From Ornithodoros turicata (taxonomy: Eukaryota; Arthropoda; Arachnida; Ixodida; Argasidae): 64,000 nucleotides of DNA. The translations under genes and the position numbers were made by a program. Under the pieces are notes generated by a model, which did not search any database, was not told the origin of the DNA, and saw only the letters and a program-made list of their open reading frames with translations. Below, piece after piece: positions 45,850-54,763 of this stretch (its first letter is position 1; each line of letters opens with the position of its first letter). The DNA lies in NCBI RefSeq assembly GCF_037126465.1, contig NC_088202.1:81014160-81078159 (forward strand), read 5' to 3'.

Positions 45850-46164
45850 CTGACTTTGTGGTACTAACATGATCGGGTCCCACCCCGCTCTGTCCGTAGC
45901 CAGTCTCTGGACCGACTCTTCGGTGAGAAATGGATAGGCCGTTTTGGGCCCGTGTCATGTCCAACCAGATCACCGGACTTGACTCCGATGGATTTTTATT
46001 TGTGGGCACGCATCAAGGAGGAGGTATACAAAGAACCCCAATCGCCGCTTGACATGCAGGAGAAAATAACTTCTTTCTGCAGGTCACTTTGCCCACGGGA
46101 AATTAAAAGAGCAACGCGGGACTTGTCCGCAGGTCACAACTATATGCATTGGTGCCGACTTTGA
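45850..46164 (+). pseudogene. Mariner-type transposase, C-terminal remnant
   Basis: EKWIGRFGPVSCPTRSPDLT followed by PMDFYLWARIKEEVYKEP matches the end of the DDE domain in mariner-type transposases (usual form PRSPDLTPLDFFLWG). The last acidic catalytic residue lies in this stretch. Upstream the frame is shifted and the first catalytic residues are gone. It ends at a stop after HNYMHWCRL. Inactive. Confidence 0.85.
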
Positions 46165-46269
46165 ATATTTTTAGCTGGGGCGGCTCGTACGACGATACAC
46201 TTGCATGTCGCTGCTCTATCACGATGTTCACAACCCCCCCCCCCCCCCTACCACCCCCACCCCCACCAC

Positions 46270-46400
46270 CACACTCTAGAGACAGAGCTTCACCGCATAA
46301 CATCGCTTTTCGCCAGTGAATATGTCCAATGATATCGTTGCGTGTCCTCTCATTTGTTGAAAACGGTAGAATGGCGTACACCCACTGTCTTCTGCAAATC
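46270..46400. repeat. Palindromic MITE fragment, family of 60064
   Basis: CACTCTAGAGACAGAGCTTC, ACCGCATAACATCG and GAATGGCGTACACC match 60066 onward. Preceded by a C run at 46239-46254. Confidence 0.55.
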
Positions 46401-47162
46401 ACGGAACGGAGCCATATCATTCTGCATAATAACGGTTGGTTCTTGGTGTGTTGCGCGGTGAAACCTTGTTTTTAGCGTGGAGACCACAAAAAGCCACGAG
46501 AACCGGGTAAACCAAAGTTCTGTACAAATAAATTATGTTATTCACATTCGTGTTCTCCTTTTCGTAACGGGTGTTTGTGGAAGACGATGGGATGGTCGAG
46601 AGGGTCGGGCATGTCAAAGCAAGCAGGAGGCACGCTTGGTTCCGACCCGGACACCGCGATGTATTACGCACATGTACGATCAGGCGTTTACGCTAAAGAG
46701 TAGCGCTTTCCAACAGCATGGAAAACAAAGCAAAAAGCACCACTTAACTTTCTCGCTGTATTTGCTTTCTTTTTTTATGTCCTCGCATCCAGCAATCAAA
46801 AACCCGCTTATCTGCACATATGCGACTTCTCTTGTTCCCATTCCTCCTTTTCTGCAGTCGCTCGGTCGGGTGGCGAGTGATATGCCCTCCTCACGCCGCT
46901 GTTTTGCGGCGGAGTGCGTCGCTGAAATATGCGCAACTAAACCTCAATTTTCGGACAACTTTCCTGGACATAACCACCGTACTACGAATCGTATTTTGCG
47001 AGTCCAATTAAAAAAATTCAATTAATATTAATTAAAATACGGCGAAAGTAATTTTAGTAGGTGACAAATTGAATGGCCGGAAGGTAGCCGCTTACCCCAT
47101 ATTTTTCTGTTGAACCGTTTTTTTACAAAGGTCAAATGACATGTTACGTGACGCACCCTGTA

Positions 47163-50100
47163 TGTAGGTACAAAATAAATGGGTAAAATGAAGGTAAAGC
47201 TGCAAAGACGGCTATTTATTAAGACAAACTATTTAGGCAAGTGCCTGAGGGGGTTTAACAAGAGAGTGGCGACGTCCTGCGGTGCCTCCGCGTTCTTCAG
47301 GAGTTAGAGTTACTGTGATTACATGTGTGCACATAAACATTCGGCACATAAATTTGGCCCCGATTTTATGTCTAGGACTCCGGCCAGCATTTATAACCAT
47401 AATTTGTGATAATGTGTGTAATGTGTGATTTCTGCCTCGAATTATGGAACCAAGAACACACAGAAAAAAGTAAATAAGAAAAGAGAGTTGGACTTTTGAC
47501 TGGTTGATGTACTTTAAAATTACCCCGCAGAGCTTATTTTCACTTCTTTACTAAATGCGCGTCAATCCTTACGAAAAGAATTAACGTTTATTGCTTCCTG
47601 CAGTGGACCCAAAATTAATTTTAGAATTTCCTTCAACCTGAATTAATTACCCAAAAAGGAGATTTCGTGTTGCAGCGACAGGATACTGCATCTACAGAAA
47701 TTTTTAGTTAATGGATCGCTGTGGAAACAAGTTAGAGAGTGCCGCGTGTAGTTTCGCATAAATTGTTTTGAGTTCGAGAACGAATCTCGGGAGCGGGAAC
47801 AAGAATGAAAATGGTGGATGATGGAATAAACATTTGGTGTTGGAAAGCTGTTGCACGAAAGCTACGTTCGGCGTAGCCAGGAAGTCATGCAGCGCCGCGT
47901 ACTGTCTGAAAGTGTATGAAAAATCGCCCGAAAAACGTTCGTAATTTATGGAGCTCAAGCCCATTCTTTCACATGTGCAGCAATGCCTACGATCACGCGT
48001 CCGTCGTTGGAAATAAATGATCGTTTGCTTAAACGCAAGAGAAAATTATTCTGCTGGGGCTTGTTTGCTTACAAAACGTACGCATACTTCTGAATTAATT
48101 TACGAGTTTCTTGCGACTATGGATGTTTACATCTGGCTTTGAAATTGATTGCGTGGTGCTTCTAATGACGTAGTTGCGCTTCTTAGTTGTAGCGGACAGC
48201 AAAGAAGGAAATTCGCGTGTGACGTCATACGCGGCGATAATTTTCGTGTCGCAATGCATTTATGGCAAATCCTGCGATGGAATAGCAAGCCGGCTCTTGG
48301 GCTGGCTAACTTTTCCTTTCTTTTTTTCTTAATAAACTAATCCCCCCCCCCCCCCTGCGAGGGCTTGGGGCTCTGAAGAGTACTACTTTGCAAGGTACTA
48401 GCAAGTACTCTGGGTAGCCTTGGTACGTTGGTGTTCAGTAGGATCTTACAGGATTTTACTTCTAGTTCTTAGCTCTAGTCTACTGTGAGCAAGTAGCTAG
48501 TAGCTGTGGAAGGTCTTCATTCGTTTATTCAACTGCCTAAGTACCAACACTTGCCAACTGTAGAAGCATTCTCACAAAATGTTGACACTTTCCTTCAACG
48601 ATTAGCAATCTGAGCTGTTTATACGACTAACGTTCGCTAATCTCTCTGGTCGAAGCTCTTAATTAAGTTAAACGGAACACCTTACTATTTTAAGCACGCC
48701 GAAGACTATCCCACATCACTTTTCTAATCGTCTTTGCGTGAAAAGAAAGGCGAAAAGCACAGATAGGAACAGGGCGTGAGATACTGATGTTGTTAGTCGA
48801 CAAATGCTGTCCCATTTGTGCACGAAAGTTCTGGGTCTCTAACTTAAGTTACGTTACACATGTTCTGCCCTATGGCTGTGATTGCCCGAATAAAACCAGT
48901 TTCGTGTGGCGTGGACGCTAACTACAAAATGCAACGTTTACTGACGTCTACGAAGGTCTTGTCCCCCATCACGAATTCCTCCGGCACCCTGCCGAAATGA
49001 TGACTAATGATTCGTTTTCTCTTGTTCACCCTGCCAAAATCGAGGTGTGCTCGCTTAGATTCTGTCAGTTCCCGCATCTGCGAGCGAACATATTGGAGTG
49101 ACTGGCGTCTTTGACCCAAATTTTTCTGTCGCTCGTCCCATAGAGAAACCTTTCGATATCGGAGGTCAAAAGCTTCGAGGCTTAACTGGCATATGCTTTG
49201 CCAGCCATATATCACCCATAATTACATGAAAGTCCCTCCCATCAAATGTCGCGCACAGCGCTGCCCTGTGGTAAATACCTCGCTCTGTTTCTTCTCATCC
49301 ACTACGTAATGACTCCATCAGCTCGCATGCCCAAATGCCATTTACTCCACATCCGACGAAATCGAGTTGAGCATTATGCTGCTCGAAACCTCGCAATTAT
49401 CTTTCTTATTTTCGAGAACACATTTCATTGCAATTGCGTTTCACCCGAACGGTTTCCACTGTGCGTATGTGCATGCGTCCTGAGATACACGGAAGAACGC
49501 TGGAATGCGGCGTTTAAAATCGCGTCACGCACGACCAGTTCACCAAACTCTTTTTCACACAGGGTTCCCGTTATTCTCTATATCGTTCGTCTAGTGCGCA
49601 TCCATTAACATTATTAATGTCTACCGCAAGATAAACAGAACGCTTTATAATCTGGTGACGTGAAAGTTCTCGTCGGTAGATGCGGAGACCACGGATGGGC
49701 TCAATCTGAGCGTTCCGACGGCACCCGATATTATTCCTAATGCGATCGTGGGTACGGAATAACGTGGTGCTTTTGCTTTTATCATGCTGCCGCTCCCGCC
49801 CCTACACGAGCGATCAAAGCGCGCCATAGTGGATGATGATGTGCCGAATGCGAAGACATTAGGACCAACTGCCTGTCGAAAAGATGGGCCAAAAGAGAGC
49901 ATCGCACTCGCACTTTGTCACACAACGCTGGCAATTTGTGGTTCTACTGATGGCGTAGTTAAAGAAATCCGTGCGAGATGTTTATGGCCAATGAGTGTCA
50001 CGATTCTAAGCGTCCGCTGCGTAAATGTGCCGAAGAGATGTGTATTGCGGGGGCAATTAAAGGAGCATGGAACGGCTGAAAACAAAAATGTCGGGAGGAG

Positions 50101-50692
50101 TAGGAATGATGATTACAAGGGCACATGTTCACACGAAACTTTCTTAAAGCGCTGATAAGCACATTTCCTGCTATACCTTCACAGTTAGAGCTTGGAAACG
50201 AGACAGTGTATACGGGAACAACACACGCGGTCACTGCTGTCGTCACTAATGCTCTGACGGAGAACACATCCCAAACCTAAATATATCTATTTCTGATAGA
50301 CTGGCACCTTTAACGTAACTAAAGTCGTGTTGAGCGTGTAGTATGTGCTGTTCTATTACGCCATCTTTCTGCACACAGAAAGTTATCAATTTACCAATCC
50401 TTCTAACATCGGTTCACCTTCCCCAGTAGCGAAGGCCCTCCGACGCCCATGATTTGCTCTGTTTGGTATACGAAGACAATTTCCTCATGTCTAGGAATAT
50501 GTTCATAGAACTGCATCAAGACGTTCCTGGTGTTGCCGCTGTCGATAGCGTATTTGCACATATTTGTGTTTGCGTGAGATTGCGGTTTGCCACCTTTACG
50601 AAGGGATAAAACGCCTCCATAAAAAAATACGCTTTAATCAGGGACAGCCGGTAACATGACCCTACATCATTTCTTTCCTATCTTCTGCGTAG
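47163..50692. other. Last part of ro intron 1
   Basis: A retroposon tail at 48265-48356. Otherwise only short frames. Minus 48922-49215 and plus 49246-49608 are open for about 100 codons without recognisable domains. The intron ends at the acceptor TATCTTCTGCGTAG (50692). Confidence 0.5.
48265..48356 (+). repeat. Dispersed retroposon tail ending in AATAAA and a C run
   Basis: GGAATAGCAAGCCGGCTCTT, CTAACTTTTCCTTTC, TTAATAAACTAAT and a C run (48342-48356). The same arrangement as 42105-42200. Confidence 0.6.
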
Positions 50693-50927
50693 TTCAGCGC
50701 CGTCGTCGGAAGGATGGGAGACAGCGTCGTCAACGAACGACCTTCACAAGTGAGCAAACGCTGCGACTGGAAATGGAGTACCACCGCAATGAGTACATCA
50801 GTCGACCACGGCGCTTCGAGTTGGCAGAAAGCCTAGACCTGACTGAAACCCAAATCAAGATCTGGTTCCAGAATAGGAGAGCCAAGGACAAACGCATCGA
50901 GAAAGCGCAAATGGACCAACAATACAG
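50693..50927 (+). CDS. ro: rough homeobox gene, homeodomain exon 2
   Basis: Encodes a complete homeodomain, a DNA-binding transcription factor domain acting in the nucleus. Landmarks are [20 protein letters not shown] (N-terminal arm and helix 1), [19 protein letters not shown] (helix 2) and [20 protein letters not shown] (recognition helix; Trp48, Gln50, Asn51 and Arg53 all present). In the modelled protein it is about residues 138-197. The HRNEYISR and [16 protein letters not shown] signatures are those of Drosophila rough, the eye-patterning homeobox protein. Acceptor TAG|TT at 50692 gives the phase needed for exon 1; an alternative CAG at 50697 would not. The donor is CAG|GTAAAG. Reading on past it gives an immediate TAA, so splicing is expected. 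Confidence 0.95.
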
Positions 50928-51095
50928 GTAAAGAAACAGAGCAGAGTGGCCTGGGACGATTGCCTTTTGCCAGGTCTTCCAACCCATTTCTCTTTCAGCG
51001 ATTTTGTAATTTTGCATCACCTTACTTACTTACTTATCTACCTGCCACGTGAGAAAATCCGCTCCCAGATACGCTGGAAATCAAAGGGCATTTAC

Positions 51096-51918
51096 GAAGG
51101 GTGTTTTATTTATTTTTTTATTCGTTACAGATTTTTTTTATATAAAAAGCTGTGAGAGCAGAACTGATGCCATTTTGGCAGGCGGGTTATGCGGTCAGGC
51201 GAACGTCTTGTAGGACAGCGTAAGCAACTACTGGACGACTAATTAGCTAAAATTTATTAATGAACTTATTAATTAGTCGTTTTCTCGGAAATGCGAGATA
51301 GCGGGATGCGGGATAGCCAGTATTCAATTTCATCGTCCTTATTAAACACTCTAGGAAGCGAACGTACGTTGCGCTATAAATTGCCGAATTTGGCTGTGCA
51401 AATGAGCAGAACCAGAACTACGCACTTCTCAAGCGCACAAACGACACGGCAGTCGCCTTATCTTTCCCGGAGGGCGGTCTATCTGGCCAACAGCTTAGGG
51501 CCTACTTCAATCAAGTTCATCGCGTCCCAAGCACGTGGCCCTCTCACGTGGAATGCCTGTTGCTCTTTCTGCGCTTGAGTAGTGCGCAGCTCTGGTTTAC
51601 GCTCATTTGCATAGCAAAATTTGGCAATTTATATCGCAACGTATGCGTTCGCTCTCCAGGGACGAACAAGGGCGATTGATTTTAATAATGAGTGGCTCGA
51701 ATTCTGCTATCTCGCATTTCCAACAAAACAACTAATATATATTATTGTTATAAGTTAATTACTGAATTTTAGCTCATTAATCGTCCAGTAGTTACAAACA
51801 CTTTCCGACACGACGTCCGCCCCCGGCCGCATAACCCGCTTGCACAATGGCATCTTTGCTGCTCTCACAACATACTTATAAAAAAAAATATGTAACGAAT
51901 ACAAAAAACCCACCCTGA
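51096..51918. mobile_element. TIR element in ro intron 2
   Basis: About 340-bp inverted arms (51096 to about 51430 and about 51590 to 51918), sharing for example GTGAGAGCAG, GCGGGTTATGCGG, CTACTGGACGA and GGAAATGCGAGATAGC. The outermost AGGGTG/CACCCT resembles mariner-type ends, with TA nearby on both sides but not exactly abutting. No coding content. The arms are well diverged, so it is old. Confidence 0.75.
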
Positions 51919-52231
51919 GTGGTAGACATTCGCAATAATCAAACTCAAACGAAACAGAATGTCTTTCTGTCCTGTAAAGCAGCCACGGCGTACTGCGGAC
52001 ATCCCCTACACAGATGCCGGTTCGTTATCCTAATCAGAAATCGTATATATAAAAGCTGCCATTACGATCGCTAGGTGTAGCTAATCTCTTACATTACATT
52101 GTTTATAACAACCCTCTTATAACGATAGGGAGGCAACGAAACTATCGATGACGTATTGCGAAACGCCTTATTCGATTAGTGACTCCGAGTGTTTACTCCA
52201 CCGACTAATCGAACAGGACGTAAATCAATGA

Positions 52232-52530
52232 ACACCAGCGGCATGGCCGAGCGGGCTAAGGCGTCCCGTTCGGTGGTGGTAGCCAAGGTAGTGCTGAAGA
52301 GTGGGATGCGGTGAGTTCGAATCCTACCACCGGTTGTGCTGTTTGAAGTTTTCCCTGTGTTTTCCGAAGACTTTCCAGACGAATGTCGGCACAGTTCCCC
52401 CTGAAGTTGGCCCAGGACGCATACTATCCCCCACTCCTTCCTGCTCTCCGGTCTCCATCTGTCCACATCTGTACGCCTCTCATAGCCACAGTTGCTTCGC
52501 GGCGCTAACACGGAATAAAAAAAAAAGGAA
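52232..52530 (+). repeat. SINE family B, most complete copy
   Basis: The tRNA-Ser/Leu-like head has an A box (TGGCCGAGCGGGCTAAGG) and a B box (GAGTTCGAATCCTACCACC). The body has GTTTTCCCTGTGTTTTCCGA and CTGAAGTTGGCCCAGGACG. The 3' end has GCTTCGCGGCGCTAACACGG and AATAAAAAAAAAA. This is the layout of the tick SINE described as Ruka (serine-tRNA-derived); the identity is from memory. It lies in sense orientation in ro intron 2. Confidence 0.85.
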
Positions 52531-52639
52531 AAACCAATAAACATACACTATTTGCCCATCATGTGCCAGATGATCAACAAAATTTGTTCATGCAGCCTGT
52601 TCGCTGAAGAATAGTTGAGAACGCCGCGAGTCATTTTTG

Positions 52640-53040
52640 TCGCTCGTCGAGTGTCATGTTGTCAATGCCGTTAAGAGCCCAACTCCACCCGCAACAAGGA
52701 GTGGAGAATGAGTCGCGAAATGAGGAGGATTTGGGCGGCCTACCTCGGGCCCGCAGGAGCCGTGTTTGGACTGGATTCGCTCAATAATGCAGGCTGCACC
52801 TGCCCACGGCAGTGTAATGGTTATGGCTATGAATATTTAGCGGAGCAATTTCCTCGCAGGCTGCTGGGACAAACGGAGAGATCTAATCCATGTGGAGACC
52901 CGATTAGCAGGCGCCGACCGCGTATTAATTGCGGTATAAAAATGATCGACCGCTCCCCTTTTCTTCTTCTTGTTTATAAGGCTCTCCCGCGTGTCGCTTT
53001 CTCCCTGTCGCCGGAAGTAGAAGGCCCGTGATTGCGACGA
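52640..53040 (+). promoter_or_regulatory. Candidate intronic regulatory block
   Basis: GC-richer, repeat-free DNA between two retroposons. Within 60 bases it has TAATCC (52884), GATTA (52902), ATTAATTG (52924-52931) and TATAAA (52935-52940). The first three are homeodomain-type binding words, so autoregulation of ro or control by another homeobox factor is conceivable. Open frame 52708-53031 is also present, but without any domain. Function is inferred from motif clustering only. Confidence 0.25.
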
Positions 53041-53515
53041 ATTTGTGGTCGATCGCGTTATGACGTGTCAAGGGAACGAAACAGAATACATAAATAAAAA
53101 TGTCAGTTTTTGATTTGTGTTTGCTTGCGAAAGTTTACGCGGGTTGCTAACGCTTTCCAAAAAAGGAAACGCGGAACGCGAGACATTAGGGAATTTTAGG
53201 AAAGCGTTGGAATTTCATGATAACTTTTTCCGAAAGCATATGGTAAGCTAATCGCCTGATTCCTTTGGATCGAGTGGCTGACATCGCGTTGCGGATACCT
53301 GATTGACTGACAGCGAAATGGGGTCGGAATTGGGGGGGGGGGGGGGGGGGTGCTTACGAGTTCTTAAACCTCTCTATTAGTCATTATCCACTATGCTTTT
53401 TACGAAACACTGGAACGAATCGGAGCCTGAGAAATGACGATAATGCCGATATTTCGACCCGTTGCATTTTATTCCCTTATTTAATTACCCTCACGGTCGG
53501 AGCATGAATTGTTAA
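53041..53515. other. ro intron 2, nothing recognised
   Basis: Contains a long G run at 53332-53350. No coding or repeat signal otherwise. Confidence 0.5.
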
Positions 53516-53880
53516 TTACATATTGTATAAAACACTGCGATAAAGAGGAACTCGTTGGGTTATAAAATCGCGGTACAGATAACAACACCACGCTTGAGTT
53601 AGATGCTCACTAATGGCACTTTTAAATAGGTTAGTCGACGAAATGGATGTGAAGCAACTGGGGAGGTGGTTCCAATCATGAGATGTCCTTGGAATAAAAG
53701 AATATGCGAAGCTTTTAGTGGACGAATGAGGAATTTGTACTTTGTGATGGTGACTAGTGTGGTGGGGTATGTACGTGGGAAGGAGGAGTAGATTAGTCCG
53801 CAGCGAATCATTATGGCAGTATGGTTTATGAAAGAGGCACAGGCGGGAAAGAGTTTTCAACGTGCTGCGAGGTTAGTTAA
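53516..53880 (-). pseudogene. Jockey-like LINE, 3' end of ORF2
   Basis: The minus frame ends with KVQIPHSSTKSFAYSFIPRT, then SHDWNHLPSCFTSISSTNLF and a stop. This is the conserved tail of jockey-clade reverse transcriptase proteins (usual form SFIPRTSNDWNHLP). Everything upstream, including the RT catalytic core, is missing, as expected for a 5'-truncated copy. The ATG at 53860 is not a true start. Confidence 0.8.
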
Positions 53881-54503
53881 CCGGAGGTCAGCTTTCATGG
53901 ATGCAGCACTTGCAGTTCAGTGATTTGTGAAGCTTAGCATTCTGATAATCTGGAATAGCATTGCGAGTACATTGCTTCGCAGAGTTGGATCCCTGATAAC
54001 GTCTCGTTAAGAACGCTCAATCGGAATCGAAAGTGTTCAAAATCCCTCTCTTGCCGAAACAACTGTCTCGCTACTGAAGGAAGAAAAGTAGCCAAAGTTC
54101 TTTGGCTGCACGTCTGCACTCACCTCTGAAAGCCCAGTGGAAAGCCAGTGACTTTGCACTAGGCTTTCGGAGATGAGTCTCTCACCCTGACGGGAGGACA
54201 TCACGTTCCACGTGACCTTCCACGCCACTCGCTCAAACGTAGCCCACCTGCGCACTGCTGATGATGGCCCAGTTAGGCCAAAACAGCAGTCCATTGCTGG
54301 TGTGGCGACGTTTGGGACTTACAAACACATGTTTCGCTACTGGTACTTCGAAAAAAATATTTAGCAAGGAAAATCACAATTACCGTGTCGTCTTTTGCTG
54401 GGCTCTCTCTACAGAGCAGTCACATTTTGGCTTACACAGAGAAGAGATCGATAAGATAACGCTTAGTCGCCCATATCTTTATATCCTTCATGCCTTTGTA
54501 CAG
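53881..54503. other. End of ro intron 2
   Basis: No clear repeats. TGATGATGGCCCAGTTAGGC near 54261 looks like a piece of a dispersed repeat. The intron ends with the acceptor TCATGCCTTTGTACAG at 54503. Confidence 0.5.
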
Positions 54504-54705
54504 ATGCCTGGCGCTTGCAAGCGGCCTGGGGTCCCTGTGCGGCAACAATCCAACCAGTGCAGCTCACAATACCTTACAGAGCTTCTGCGGCGCATGCTAC
54601 TACAAGCCCGGACAGAGCCCGTCTCTTCTCAGCTCTCCTGCAACTCCGCAACCCCCACAATCCACAGCGCCGTCGGACTCAACGGCCTCCAGGTTTACAG
54701 TCTAG
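54504..54705 (+). CDS. ro: rough homeobox gene, exon 3 and stop
   Basis: Starts after a pyrimidine-rich acceptor ending TTTGTACAG and takes up the phase-2 codon left by exon 2. It gives ...QQYR-CLALASGLGSLCGNNP, which parallels the YRNF..ANG stretch following the homeodomain in rough. The remainder is Ser/Pro/Thr-rich (SPSLLSSPATPQPPQSTAPS), as is common in homeobox C-termini, and ends SRFTV then TAG (54703-54705). The last exon is followed within 60 bases by AATAAA. With exons 1 and 2 the coding length is 819 bases, a whole number of codons (272 residues). Confidence 0.8.
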
Positions 54706-54757
54706 GAGATAGAGCAAAACCCCTTGAAAGGACAATCCCGAAATGAGAGCTGCTGTA

Positions 54758-54763
54758 AATAAA
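54758..54763 (+). terminator. ro: Polyadenylation signal AATAAA for ro
   Basis: AATAAA lies 53 bases after the ro stop codon and is followed by TGTGGCC. It would give a very short 3' UTR. Later signals are possible. Confidence 0.5.

Larger units (their letters stand above)
45299..47160 (+). mobile_element. Mariner-like element, decayed
   Basis: The ends are CAGGGTGCGTCACGTAAC and its complement, directly flanked by TA (45297-45298 and 47161-47162). Long inverted arms (about 45299-45670 and 46845-47160) agree well, except that the left arm has about 75 extra bases carrying a CTCGGAAATTTGCC phrase found also in the CAGGGTGTCCC MITEs. A transposase remnant lies inside, and a fragment of another MITE (46270-46400) follows it. 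Confidence 0.85.

Noticed and set aside
46477..47025. 182-codon frame inside the mariner-like element
   Set aside because: It runs through the right inverted arm and has no transposase similarity.
50656..50931. Homeobox open frame taken as a stand-alone 91-residue gene starting at ATG 50656
   Set aside because: The first 12 codons are a pyrimidine-rich intron end with an acceptor at 50692, and the TAA lies inside a GTAAAG donor, so this is an internal exon.
52232..52330. Functional serine or leucine tRNA gene
   Set aside because: A and B boxes are good, but the acceptor stem does not pair and the sequence continues into a SINE body with an A-rich tail.
54261..54746. 161-codon plus-strand frame over ro exon 3
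   Set aside because: It is in a different phase from the homeodomain exon, and its overlap with the Ser/Pro-rich exon is a frame shadow.
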